Shown: positions 20,225 to 47,335, counted from the first letter of the stretch. The stretch: 60,899 bases of DNA from Mesostigma viride (GCA_009746045.1 RPFO01002252.1:64001-124899), one strand, 5' to 3'. A program made the numbers and translations. Notes: generated by a model not told the origin, from the letters alone.

Positions 20225-22157
20225 AAAATTCCGGCCACGAGGTAGCCATGGCTGTCGGAGCTCATAACTTTCACGTTTGAGCACCGAATTTAGCCGTGAA
20301 TATCACTATCGCTTCGTCTTTCTAAGACGCACATGCTGATATAATTTTCCGAATCTAAAACGCAATATATGGCGCACAAACGCGCCTCGACGCAACGCAG
20401 CCTGGCGGCTGCGCTCGGCAATGAAAATTCTGCAGCTCAGGCTGCAGCTTCGCCTTCAGGTCCGGCAGGCGGCGATGACACTAGTCGTGCACTGGTGGTC
20501 GTCCAGCAACCCCCCGGGCTTAACGCCTCGCCATCTGCATCGCCTGACCCCAAGCGCACCCGCCCAGCCGACGACACAGGAGGGTCTTCACGCCCAGAAC
20601 CGAGCTTTCGGCCCCGGCCTTTCAAGGTCGCAGATTACGACTGGGCCACCATTTCTCCGACCGATGCTCTGCGCTGCATCTTCTTCGGGGATTACGCTTC
20701 GCTTTACGACCTGTGCCTCCATTTCCACTCCATCAATCGCCTCCTCGCCCCGGACGGCAGCCGCTGGGCCAACATCTACGGGCTGTCCGGCTGCGTCCGC
20801 CCCCATCTCCAGCACGCCATCCTCAACTCCCTTCTCCAGCGCTCTGACGGCGAGATCTGGGCTCCACCCCTTTCCGTCCCCACCCTCCGCTCCATCCTCA
20901 CGGAAGCCTTTCAGCAGCACGTGACCCCCCTTGCTGCCGACATAGCAGCAATCGGCGGCACGCTGACTGCTGAACTTCCTCACATTTCCACCGCCGCCGC
21001 CTCCACCTCCACGGCCATTTCCGCCTCCACTGCCGACATCAAAGCCCAGCTCCTCGACCTCGACCAACGCCTTCAAGCCACCGCCAACGCCCTTGAGAGC
21101 TTGCATGACACCGCCGGCCTCACCGCCCAGGCGGTGAAGGACATCGCCGCCCAGCCGGCGCCTGCTGGCTCGGCCGGCGATGCTCCCTCCACCTGGGCGG
21201 ACTTGCTTAAGCAGCACACCACCTCCACCACCTCCACCATCTCGGCACAACTCAAGCAACAAGCCCTCGACCTTCGCGAGGAAGCCGACATCGCCCGGCG
21301 CAGCCACAATGTCATCGTCAAGCACTTCGACCAGCAGGCAGGTGAGACCTCCACGAGCCTTCTTGAGGCATTTAAGCGCGCCATTCTTGCCCCCATGTTA
21401 CTCACTGGTGAGCTGGACATGTCGGCTGTCCGCCTCCCCCGCGCGCGGGGGAAGGCTGGCCCGGCCCCCGTGCTCCTCACCTTTAAGTACATGGCGGACA
21501 AGCTGGCGTTCCTTAAATGCCGCAAGAAGCTCTCGGAGACTCGCTTCACGCTGGACGACGACTTGACCCTGGCCCAGCAACAACGGCGACGCGAGCTATG
21601 GCCGGCCTACCTTCAGCTCCGGCAGAGCGCAAGGGGGAAGCCGGTATACTGGAGGGGGGCGGTCATCCACGTTGACCACAAGCCCTGGCAGCCCCCTCCT
21701 GCCACCTCAGACTAGGAATATATATACCAGTAGTGTAGATTAGTAAGGCTTAGCCTAGCATGTGGCCCACGCGCATGTGCGCCCATAATGGCCCCCATGG
21801 ATGATGCCTTCAACATTTAGCCATGCTTTGTCTATAATGGGACCCCCATGGATGTTGCATTAAGAACTTAGCCATGCTATGCCATGCAGAGAGATGCTCT
21901 CTGTCGAGAAGCCATGCCCTAGCCCTTGCATAGCCATGATGATCTTCCTCCCCCGTGCCAGGATCCCCTTAGCTGGGTTGAACCTGAGACAGCATGGTGG
22001 TGCCGGTGCCCTTGCGGCACCTAGAGCAAGTGTTGCTTACATTCCCACCCTTGCATGAAGTAGCCTAGGATGTATTTAAAGCCATATGCCCCTTCTCAGG
22101 GATATGTGCTACATTGACTCCCAACGGAGTGATGTTGATAATTAATTAATTAATTAT
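20225..22157 (+). mobile_element. ORF1-only retroelement, copy 2, with intact ORF1
   Basis: A CCACGAG heptamer and the conserved leader at about 20232-20368 are followed by ORF1 (20369-21715), a 440-bp 3-prime UTR and a (TTAA)n tail ending near 22157. The 3-prime UTR matches that of the element at 12367-14370 (for example CCATATGCCCCTTCTCAGGG). There is no reverse transcriptase. It stands head to head with the minus-strand leader at 19985-20110. Confidence 0.75.
20369..21715 (+). CDS. Intact ORF1 protein of an ORF1-only retroelement, 448 residues
   Basis: ATG at 20369 follows the leader directly (GCAATATATGGCGCAC). The product starts MAHKRASTQRSLAAALGNEN. Residues 1-75 are Ala/Ser/Pro-rich and probably disordered; the middle has DYASLYDLCLHFHS and HVTPLAADIAAIGGTL; residues about 215-300 are helical (LLDLDQRLQATANALESL); the C-terminal 120 residues hold LPRARGKAGPAPVLLTF, DDDLTLAQQQRRRELWPAY and KPVYWRGAVIHVDHKPW, a pattern known from LINE ORF1 C-terminal domains that follow an RRM-like fold. 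It is expected to bind RNA. It is the only uninterrupted ORF1 in the window, which suggests recent insertion or selection on the protein. Confidence 0.75.
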   Translation: MAHKRASTQRSLAAALGNENSAAQAAASPSGPAGGDDTSRALVVVQQPPGLNASPSASPDPKRTRPADDTGGSSRPEPSFRPRPFKVADYDWATISPTDALRCIFFGDYASLYDLCLHFHSINRLLAPDGSRWANIYGLSGCVRPHLQHAILNSLLQRSDGEIWAPPLSVPTLRSILTEAFQQHVTPLAADIAAIGGTLTAELPHISTAAASTSTAISASTADIKAQLLDLDQRLQATANALESLHDTAGLTAQAVKDIAAQPAPAGSAGDAPSTWADLLKQHTTSTTSTISAQLKQQALDLREEADIARRSHNVIVKHFDQQAGETSTSLLEAFKRAILAPMLLTGELDMSAVRLPRARGKAGPAPVLLTFKYMADKLAFLKCRKKLSETRFTLDDDLTLAQQQRRRELWPAYLQLRQSARGKPVYWRGAVIHVDHKPWQPPPATSD

Positions 22158-22435
22158 CATAATCCTCAAGATTGTTTTTCTATCTTCTCTGCGTGTTGCT
22201 TTGATGATGTAAGTAAGTCTTAATTCTTAAATAATCAAGATAAGGTACATGACAACCAGTACAGCTCTCTCCTTTTCACCACAGCCACCCCTCAGATACG
22301 CATGTCAACTGCCGAGTCCCTACGTTCATGCCCGAAAGCATGCATCCTGCAGTTGTAGAAACCCCGCCGATACAATCGATACGTTCAATGAATATTTTTG
22401 GTTGTTACAATCAACTGGTGGGACTTGTCAGTGGA
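22158..22435. other. Short spacer and 3-prime end of the Pol I subunit gene
   Basis: It has no gene. On the minus strand a TGTAA at 22409-22405 lies about 30 bases after the stop at 22436 and is a candidate poly(A) signal for the polymerase gene. Confidence 0.4.
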
Positions 22436-39580
<17,145 letters not shown>

Positions 39581-41249
39581 AGCAAATTATGTTACAGTCT
39601 ATAACATTAATATTGTCGACGTGATCACAGTACTTTGAACCTCCTAGAGTCGCAGCAAACTTATACTTCAAGTCGGACAGTTTAAGGCGGCTTGCATGGA
39701 GAAGCGTTCACCCATCGCGGTAGGTGTGAGAGCTAGCCTGACCACGAAATAAGCCAACTAGGCTTCGGCCACAACAGGGCACCATTAGGCGGCTGCCCAG
39801 GAAGAACTGGTAAGCTTAGTAGCCCCAAGCCAACGCAGACAGTTTTTTTGTGGCTCGTTTTACTTTTTCATGGATGGCACACGGAGAGGCTCAATACATT
39901 GCAAGTAGTATTGCAAGCAAGCAGCCATCAGCGCCTGCCACAACTGCAGCGAAAAATTAACAGAACGGCCACCTCACTGCGCCATAGCTTTTGCAGACAA
40001 ATGCGAGCAGCCGCGCAGTGCGGCGCGGCGCAGGAAGGGCTTCGCCATGGGCACGTGGCCGTGGGCCGTGGGCCGTGGGGCTGGGCTGTGAGTTGTTGTT
40101 GTTGTTGTTGGATCCCACCCCCATAACTCATAAGGTCGGACCAGCCTGCTGTATGGATCCACTAATTAATAACCCTGTCGGACCACCGGCGCGGGAATAA
40201 ACTCAACTCAAGTCAACGCCGCAATCAGCAGCAGAGAATTTCAGCAGGGCTGGGTAGTGGGTAATTAGTAATTAGAGAGAGGTGAGGTAAAGTTTAAGGT
40301 AGCGCGGCACCAGAGAACAGATAGGTCCCTGTTCCTATCTAACGTTCCTATCTAGCCAGTCATCTGTTTTTTTTAGTGGCGATATGCCGCCAAATGTGGC
40401 GGTGTGGCACTTTTTTTGGCAAAATGTGGCGGTGCCACCCGCTTTGACAGGGCTCCCAAGAAGCCACAATTTGGCCGTGCTGTTCTACTTTGTAGTTTCG
40501 TTTCGCCACAGGGTGGCCGTGCCTGAAGTTCACTCTAGTAAAGGTTACGCCACAATTGGCGGTGTCAGCCGGTCTTCCGGCCGGCGTTCCGCCACTACAA
40601 GCCTTCCTAGTACTAATACTACTATGAGTACTACTATGACTGACTGACTTCCTGACTGCATAGTGCACAGTGTACGTAGACGGAGCCCGGCCAAGTGCCA
40701 AGTGGCAAGTGGCCCGCTGCCAGAGACCAGAGTGCACTGTGCAGACTGCAGCTTGTGTGCATTTTCACTTTTCAGGCTTCAGCTGGCTGGCGGCCTGGCG
40801 GCTGGCGGCTGGCGCCTCAGTTAAGTCACTCGCCAGCCATACTGCATTGACTAATGACTACTGTGACTAATGACTAGTGACTAATGACAAGAAAAAAGTG
40901 GGGGAGGGGGGGCTATCGCCCCCCCTCCCCGACTTGAGAGGACGTGACTCGCCGCTAGCGGCCCAGAGGCCGATAGTCGACCTTCTGGGCGCCAACCGCA
41001 CCGGCCCGCGCGACGCGCCAAGACCCTTCCACGGAGGACGCGCGAGCGGACGATTCCGACCGGGACGAACCGCCTCCGTGCGCCACGCGCAACGGACCCT
41101 TCCCCGTGAACACCGTGAAAGCTCTCCGAGCGTGAGATACTTGGAAATTTCGTCACGTTCGTATCGAAATTAAAAATTCTGACAAATTTTCAGCTCGGAC
41201 TGAACCACAATGAAATAATTCTGACAAATTTTATCCTGAACTATTTCGC
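39581..41249. other. Region upstream of the Pol I subunit gene
   Basis: It has no credible gene. At 40375-40570 there are several TGTGGCGGTG and GCCACAATTTGG/GCCACAATTGG motifs in both orientations, a possible small non-autonomous element. CTGACTAATGACTA-type short repeats lie at 40620-40880, and a GC-rich ORF at 40877-41173 has no supporting motif. Confidence 0.4.
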
Positions 41250-41845
41250 ATCATAACATGACTCCGTTGGGAGATCATCATGTAGCACTGGCTAACATAT
41301 TCCCTTGCTGGATGGATGGAGGTAGGTGAAGAATTAAACCTTTTTGAATGACCTTATTTGTCTAATTGTAATTGCCTAGCACAGTCTACCTAGAGGAGGG
41401 CCTTGATTGGCACAATTGTGGCCATGTACGTAATTATGCTACATGTCTGTCGTACATGATCTCCCAACTAGTCATGTTATAATTTAATTTCATTTTAATG
41501 CTAGCATGTCTTGTTGCATGCCCTCAAAGCTAAAATTGTTTATCACATGCAGAGAGAGCCCGCACAATGAATTTCAGCGTACCATTCATTAATTAATTAT
41601 ACCATGCGATATACTTTACAGATATTTCGCTGTCAAATACTTCGAAATTTGGGTACTGCTTTTTGCAAGCCAGCCATAAGGACCAAACACTCCCATGCAA
41701 ACTCCCATTTTCATCATTAATTAATATTCATTGAGTGGCAATCCTTTCATTCCTTTGTTCACACATGCACCATCCGTCATTCCCATTATTAAATTGAAAA
41801 AATTAAAACATAGCATGACTCCGTGGTGCCCACTATGACTTCATG
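41250..41845. repeat. Retroelement tail fragments, partly inverted
   Basis: The segment 41255-41290 (CATAACATGACTCCGTTGGG, then AGATCATCATGTAGCAC) resembles the 3-prime ends of the LINE fragments at 19128-19165. An inverted version is at about 41450-41485, so the 240-bp piece has palindromic ends. Another fragment is at 41808-41835 (AACATAGCATGACTCCGTGG). Confidence 0.5.
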
Positions 41846-44150
41846 GGGGGGGCTGGCATGCTTGCGTGGGTGTGGGGGGGCCTCGCATGCGTGCGTGGGT
41901 GTGGGGGGGGCTCGCATGCGTGCGTGGGTGTGGGGGGGAGTGGCATGCATGCGTGGGTGTGGTGGGGGGCTGCCATGCATGCGTGTGGTTAGGGGGGGGC
42001 TGGCACGCGTGTGTGGGTTCGTGGGGTGGCTGCCATGCGTGCGTGGGTGTGTGGGGTGGCTGGCATGCGTACGTGGGTGTGGGGGGTGGCTGGCATGCAT
42101 AAGTGGGTTTGTGATGGGCTGGCATGCGTGCGTGGGTTGGTGGGGTGGCAGGCATGCATGCGTGCATGTGGGGGGTCGCTGGCATGCATGCGTGGGTTTG
42201 TGGGGTAGCTGGCATGCAGGCGTGGGTGTGGGAGGGGTTGGCATGCATGCGTGGGTGTGGGGGGTGGCTCGCATGCGTGCGTGGGTGTGGGGGGGAGTGG
42301 CATGCATGCGTGGGTGTGGTGGGGGGCTGCCATGCATGCGTGGGGTTAGGGGGGGCTGGCACGCGTGTGTGGGTTCGTGGGGTGGCTGCCATGCGTGCGT
42401 GGGTGTGTGGGGGGCTCGCATGCGTGCGTGGGTGTGGGGGGGGCTCGCATGCGTGCGTGGGTGTGGGGGGGAGTGGCATGCATGCGTGGGTGTGGTGGGG
42501 GGCTGCCATGCATGCGTGGGGTTAGGGGGGGGCTGGCACGCGTGTGTGGGTTCGTGGGGTGGCTGCCATGCGTGCGTGGGTGTGTGGGGTGGCTGGCATG
42601 CGTACGTGGGTGTGGGGGGTGGCTGGCATGCATAAGTGGGTTTGTGATGGGCTGGCATGCGTGCGTGGGTTGGTGGGGTGGCAGGCATGCATGCGTGCAT
42701 GTGGGGGGTCGCTGGCATGCATGCGTGGGTTTGTGGGGTAGCTGGCATGCAGGCGTGGGTGTGGGAGGGGTTGGCATGCATGCGTGGGTGTGGGGGGTGG
42801 CTGGCATGCTTGCCTGCATGTGGGGTGGGGCTGGCATGCTTGCGTGGGTGTGGGGGGGCCTCGCATGCGTGCGTGGGTGTGGGGGGGGCTCGCATGCGTG
42901 CGTGGGTGTGGGGGGGAGTGGCATGCATGCGTGGGTGTGGTGGGGGGCTGCCATGCATGCGTGGGGTTAGGGGGGGCTGGCACGCGTGTGTGGGTTGGTG
43001 GGGTGGCTGCCATGCGTGCGTGGGTGTGTGGGGTGGCTGGCATGCGTACGTGGGTGTGGGGGGTGGCTGGCATGCATAAGTGGGTTTGTGATGGGCTGGC
43101 ATGCGTGCGTGGGTTGGTGGGGTGGCTGGCATGCATGCGTGCATGTGGGGGGTCGCTGGCATGCATGCGTGGGTTTGTGGGGTAGCTGGCATGCGGGCGT
43201 GGGTGTGGGAGGGGCTGGCATGCATGCGTGGGTGTGGGGGGTGGCTGGCATGCATGCCTGCATGTGGGGTGGGGCTGGCATGCGTGCGTGGGTGTGGGGG
43301 GGGCTCGCATGCGTGCGTGGGTGTGGGGGGGGCTCGCATGCGTGCGTGGGTGTGGGGGGGAGTGGCATGCATGCGTGGGTGTGGTGGGGGGCTGCCATGC
43401 ATGCGTGGGGTTAGGGGGGGCTGGCACGCGTGTGTGGGTTGGTGGGGTGGCTGCCATGCGTGCGTGGGTGTGTGGGGTGGCTGGCATGCGTACGTGGGTG
43501 TGGGGGGTGGCTGGCATGCATAAGTGGGTTTGTGATGGGCTGGCATGCGTGCGTGGGTTGGTGGGGTGGCTGGCATGCATGCGTGCATGTGGGGGGTCGC
43601 TGGCATGCATGCGTGGGTTTGTGGGGTAGCTGGCATGCGGGCGTGGGTGTGGGAGGGGCTGGCATGCATGCGTGGGTGTGGGGGGTGGCTGGCATGCATG
43701 CCTGCATGTGGGGTAGGGCTGGCATGCGTGCGTGGGTGTGGGGGGGGCTGCCATGCGTGTGTCGGGGGGCTGGCATGCGTGGGTGGTTGGCGGGGGGAGT
43801 GGCATGCATGCGTGGGTGTGGTGGGGAGCTGCCATGCATGCGTGGTTTTAAGGGGGGGCTGGCACGCGTGCGTGGGTTCGTGGGGTGGCTGCCATGCGTG
43901 CGTGGGGGTGGGGGGTGGCTGGCATGCGTAAGTGGCTGTGGGGGTTGCTGGAATGCATAAGTGGGTTGTGGGGTGGCTGGCATGCGTGCGTGGGTGTGGG
44001 GGTGGCTGGCATGCGTGCGTGGATTGGTGGGGTGGCTGGCATGCATGCGGGCATGTGGGGGGTGGCTGGAATCCATGCGTGGGTTTGTGGGGTATAGCTA
44101 ACATGTGTGCGTGGGTGTGGGAGGGGCTGGCATGCATGCGTTGGTTGACA
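41845..44150. repeat. Large minisatellite with 444-bp higher-order repeat
   Basis: It is built from units of about 29-35 bp of the form GGCATGCATGCGTGGGTGTG plus GGGGGTGGCT. Variants (GTGATGGGCTGG, GGTCGCTGG, GGGTAGCTGG) recur in the same order, giving a 444-bp higher-order period over about 42.65-43.65 kb and a 533-bp spacing at the left. The strand is strongly G-rich. Long ORFs in it (HTHARMPATP-type) are artefacts. Confidence 0.95.
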
Positions 44151-44600
44151 TGCCATGGATGAAAAACGCCAAGAAGAGTATATGGCCCCGCTGCCACCAA
44201 AAATCACCTGGTTGATCAACCAAGGGGATAGCCTGCACAGTGAGACACAAACACAGCAGACCCAGCAAAGCAAAATTCAGGTTGTAAGCGAGTGGAGATT
44301 ACTTTTGACATGCTTGATGAAGAAATATATAACACACCTTCTATTGTCACACCTTCTATAAACAAATGGTTGATTGATCACCTTATACACCACGTAAACA
44401 TGCTACCAGACGCGCTCTTCAGTCCAGTCAAGGAAAATTGCTCGCGCAGCACGTCACTTTGTTTTTCGCCCCGAGCATGCCGCACGCTTTGCCAATAATT
44501 CCCAGTTCCCACTCTACGCTCCGCGAAAGTGACCCGTTTTCCCGGGTTGCGCGACTTGTGAAAATCGGCTAAGTCCCGTGGTCTTCCAGCGGGTGGGGGG
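44151..44600. other. Junction between minisatellite and right viral block
   Basis: It has no gene I can support. An ORF on the minus strand (44378-44665) overlaps the next gene and has no recognisable feature. Base composition falls from G-rich repeat to mixed sequence at about 44150. Confidence 0.35.
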
Positions 44601-44804
44601 TTAGCGCCTCCAAGGCCCCCCGAATAGGACCATGGCCGGAATAAATACGGGCGTGAACAATGCAAGCTTAATACGTTTAGATAAGGGGTAGTTTTCGTAC
44701 GATTCGCGCGTGTGCCCCGAATACAGGTGGTCGTATGCTAAGGCTATGTTCGCGAGTATGAGATAGTACAGCAGTAGTGCTTTGATGATGGACACAATGA
44801 TCAT
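44601..44804 (-). CDS. Small membrane protein, tandem copy A (67 residues)
   Basis: ATG at 44804 (MIIVSIIKALLLYYLILANI) begins a single hydrophobic helix of about 22 residues; the rest is polar with HTRESYENYPLSKRIKL and a second weakly hydrophobic stretch. It is a paralogue of the gene at 44848-45036: the first 18 residues are nearly identical, and both have the motif LY(S/M)xHTR(E/K)S. Both are preceded by ATAATGAAAAGAC just before the ATG. Function unknown; a virion-membrane or host-membrane protein is possible. Confidence 0.5.
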   Translation of the reverse strand: MIIVSIIKALLLYYLILANIALAYDHLYSGHTRESYENYPLSKRIKLALFTPVFIPAMVLFGGPWRR

Positions 44805-44847
44805 TGTCTTTTCATTATGGACATAATTTTGTCAATCGGGGTTGCGC

Positions 44848-45036
44848 CTAAAAGCCGAGTAACCCGAACGGGACTGCGGGGGAGAACACCAGCACTAGGA
44901 GAATACGCTTATTCCAAGGGAATTTGTCAAACGATTTGCGCGTGTGTTCCATGTACAAGTGTTCCCATGCTAAGGAGAGGTTGACGCAAATGAGATAGTA
45001 CAGCAATAATGCTTTGATGATGGACACAATGATCAT
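44848..45036 (-). CDS. Small membrane protein, tandem copy B (62 residues)
   Basis: I choose ATG at 45036 (MIIVSIIKALLLYYLICVNL) because homology with copy A begins there; the upstream in-frame ATG at 45072 would add 12 residues that overlap the control sequence. One clear N-terminal membrane helix is followed by HTRKSFDKFPWNKRIL and a second short hydrophobic end. Confidence 0.5.
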   Translation of the reverse strand: MIIVSIIKALLLYYLICVNLSLAWEHLYMEHTRKSFDKFPWNKRILLVLVFSPAVPFGLLGF

Positions 45037-45091
45037 GGTCTTTTCATTATAAAAATAAATAATATCACTCAATCGTGTTTCCTATACTGCA

Positions 45092-46069
45092 TCACTTGCG
45101 CCCAAAAAGCAGTGGTTTTCCCTCAGTCACGAGAAGGTCAAGCACGCCGCGGAGGAACTGCTTCTCCTCGGCTCTGTTCATGGGCTGCAAGTTGACTCCA
45201 AAGGGGACAAACTCGTCCCTCTGGTCTTTTGGTTTTTCCAGGAGCTTCTTCATGCCGTTGTCTTGGCTGTACCCCTCCAAGAGGATCTTCGCCTTGAAGG
45301 GCGCGTTCCTTGCGCAATTGTGGCAGCGGACGCGGATCTGGTCCGAGAACTGGTCCGGGACAATATAGGCAGACATGACGTCGTGCAAGAACCTCACCGT
45401 GCAGGTGGAGCACTCCTTCGGGGGCCAACAGCTCGCCACGTTCGAGTTCTGCAGGTAGAGAGAAGTCCCTTGCTCCCCGACCTGCGTGTCCATCTTCCAG
45501 TCCCTCACGAAACTCTGCACGAGCTCGTTCTCCTTTTCTGTTCTGACTTCGTTGTCGGCCACCTTCAACTTGCGAATTGCGATCACGACCTTCTTTTGGT
45601 AGCAGGGCTCGCACAGAGTGGTCTTGTTGCGCATATGCTGCGTTGCAGGCGTATCGTGGACGAAGGCAGCTCCAGTGACGTACGACATGCACTCCACGCA
45701 CGAATAGGAGCGGCGAGGTGGCGTATCTTGCTCAGGGACTCGGTAGCGCATGAGCGAATCCGAGTACTTGTGCACGAAGTCGGCGATTTGAGGGATGGCC
45801 TTGACGCAGCCATCGCACTTGCACTCGACGGAGCTTTGGTCGTTTTTGAAGAGGTAGAAAAAGTCCGTCGGCATGTGGAAACAGGTGTCGCAGATACGCG
45901 GCCTCACCAAGTCGAAAGCGGAGTCCTTGACGGGGTTCGACTCGTCGCTGTGCTCCACGAGGACAGGCTTCTTGCAGGCGTGCTTCTTTCGCTTGGATAT
46001 GGCTGCCAAGGAGAGAGGGAACAGCGGGGTGTTGTTGAGGCGAACAGAGGACCTGGTAGCGGGAGCCAT
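45092..46069 (-). CDS. Cysteine-rich protein with six CxxC motifs, 325 residues
   Basis: Start chosen at ATG 46069 (MAPATRSSVRLNNTPLF) because it follows a CT-rich leader like those of the neighbouring genes; an upstream in-frame ATG at 46174 would put that leader into the protein. CxxC pairs occur in ICDTCF, CKCDGC, SCVECM, LCEPCY, ECSTCT and RCHNCA, enough for three zinc sites. The N-terminal 60 residues are basic. The overall plan suggests a zinc-ribbon or treble-clef protein for nucleic acid or protein binding, but I do not recognise the family. GC-rich codons. The stop is followed on the minus strand by TTATTTTTATAATGAAAAG. Confidence 0.6.
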   Translation of the reverse strand: MAPATRSSVRLNNTPLFPLSLAAISKRKKHACKKPVLVEHSDESNPVKDSAFDLVRPRICDTCFHMPTDFFYLFKNDQSSVECKCDGCVKAIPQIADFVHKYSDSLMRYRVPEQDTPPRRSYSCVECMSYVTGAAFVHDTPATQHMRNKTTLCEPCYQKKVVIAIRKLKVADNEVRTEKENELVQSFVRDWKMDTQVGEQGTSLYLQNSNVASCWPPKECSTCTVRFLHDVMSAYIVPDQFSDQIRVRCHNCARNAPFKAKILLEGYSQDNGMKKLLEKPKDQRDEFVPFGVNLQPMNRAEEKQFLRGVLDLLVTEGKPLLFGRK

Positions 46070-46079
46070 GGATGGATGA

Positions 46080-46330
46080 GAGTGCAAGAGGGATTGCGCG
46101 AGAGAAAACGAGAGCGAGATGGGAAACAAGTCGCAAACTTGGAGTCTTTGTACCTCTCGGGAGCGGCTGTCCACGGGGACACAGAGTTTCGGTTACTTAT
46201 CCACTGGATTTCGGTTACGAGTGGCGCGGCGCTGTACGGCCTTATCCAAGGGAATTCGGTTACCAACGACGCGACGCCGTATGGGCTTATCAACAGGGTT
46301 TCAGTTACGACTTACGGATAGTGTACGGAC
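46080..46330 (-). promoter_or_regulatory. Upstream region of the cysteine-rich gene with GGTTAC motifs
   Basis: CGGTTAC occurs near 46191, 46212 and 46256 and CAGTTACG near 46307, in plus orientation, each followed by related text (CTTATCCA or CTTATCAA recurs three times). The same motif clusters upstream of the genes at 47335, 47961 and 51849. I see no clear TATA box here. Confidence 0.4.
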
Positions 46331-46453
46331 CCGTCCGGAAATACTACTTGAAGTATTTTGCCACTTGGCATGCAATTGTGTTTGACTCATTGTTGGTATT
46401 CAAGTTTGTGTGAAAATGGTTTTTCATTAATAAAAATAATACACAAGGATCAT

Positions 46454-47335
46454 TTACTGAACCAGAGATACATCCACTTGCTTTCCAGCAACGACAATTT
46501 CAGTGGAAGGATTGGCCTTGGCCATCTCGGCGTGCATCCTAGCAATGTGGTCTTCCCGGATCCTCTGGCACTGCTCCTGCCAGGCACGTTTCTCAGCATC
46601 CTCCATCTCCACCCGAGCCGCCTGAGTCTTGAGTTGAATTTCCTTGATTATTGCAGGGGTTTCCTCGAGCTGGCTAGCGGAAGTCAGGTACGTGGTGATA
46701 GGCGTCCATGAACCGGGCATGGGGAGGTGAAACTTGGCATGAATTTTCTCCAAGCGCGTCTTCGGCGCGCCGGGGGCGGAGGGAACCATATCCGCCTGGG
46801 TAACGTTGAACATCACAGACCAATCCAGCACGGAGTAGGCCGGAGCCCAGATGATGCCCACCTTGAGAATCGGATGAGGCTGCTTGGCGGATACGGGGAA
46901 GTTGACTTGGAGCGGAATGGGGTTGCCATTCGGATCCAATTCATGATGCCAAAACGCTTCAAAGGCGAAAGGCCTTATCTTCTGAAGAACGGGCTCTTCA
47001 TTTTTTTTCCTGGGCAGCATGGTCCACTCATGAGAGGGCACAGAACGGCCGTTCTTGAGCTGAGTCGGGGAAACGAGCGCGCAGTGGGCAAAAAGCATTT
47101 CCACAGAGTCTGGAAAGCCCCCCATTTTTGCAAATTGATTCATAACGTGAGCTGTCACCTTGGTCATGGCCCTCATCCCCGTTAGCTTGGTTTGAGCCAC
47201 CAGTTGACCCACCTCAGCGAACTCCCCCACGCACAAGACCCTGAACTCGGAGAAGTCACCAAATGGATCCGTTTTCTCACGGAGTTCGTAAAGCTCTGGG
47301 ACTTGGTACACTGTATGAGCGATCTGGTCGGCCAT
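46454..47335 (-). CDS. Unknown protein, 293 residues
   Basis: ATG at 47335 (MADQIAHTVYQVPELYELRE) follows a CT-repeat leader; stop TAA at 46454-46456. It is a globular-looking protein with aromatic-rich middle (FAFEAFWHHELDPNG, VGIIWAPAYSVLDWSVMF) and a charged C-terminal helix of about 50 residues (IIKEIQLKTQAARVEMEDAE). There is no membrane segment. It shares a divergent promoter region with the gene at 47961. Downstream, on the minus strand, TTATTTTTATTAATGAAAA resembles the ends of its neighbours. I do not recognise a family. Confidence 0.6.
   Translation of the reverse strand: MADQIAHTVYQVPELYELREKTDPFGDFSEFRVLCVGEFAEVGQLVAQTKLTGMRAMTKVTAHVMNQFAKMGGFPDSVEMLFAHCALVSPTQLKNGRSVPSHEWTMLPRKKNEEPVLQKIRPFAFEAFWHHELDPNGNPIPLQVNFPVSAKQPHPILKVGIIWAPAYSVLDWSVMFNVTQADMVPSAPGAPKTRLEKIHAKFHLPMPGSWTPITTYLTSASQLEETPAIIKEIQLKTQAARVEMEDAEKRAWQEQCQRIREDHIARMHAEMAKANPSTEIVVAGKQVDVSLVQ

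Noticed and set aside
40877-41173. 98-residue Arg/Pro-rich ORF
   Set aside because: It lies in a GC-rich patch, has no motif, and both strands are equally open there.
41789-44200. 803-residue and other long His/Thr/Pro-rich ORFs on the minus strand
   Set aside because: They are translations of a minisatellite whose period is often a multiple of three; all frames are open and none has non-repeat sequence.
44378-44665. 95-residue minus-strand ORF
   Set aside because: It overlaps the small membrane gene end, has mixed Pro/Gly-rich composition, and shows no motif or upstream signal.
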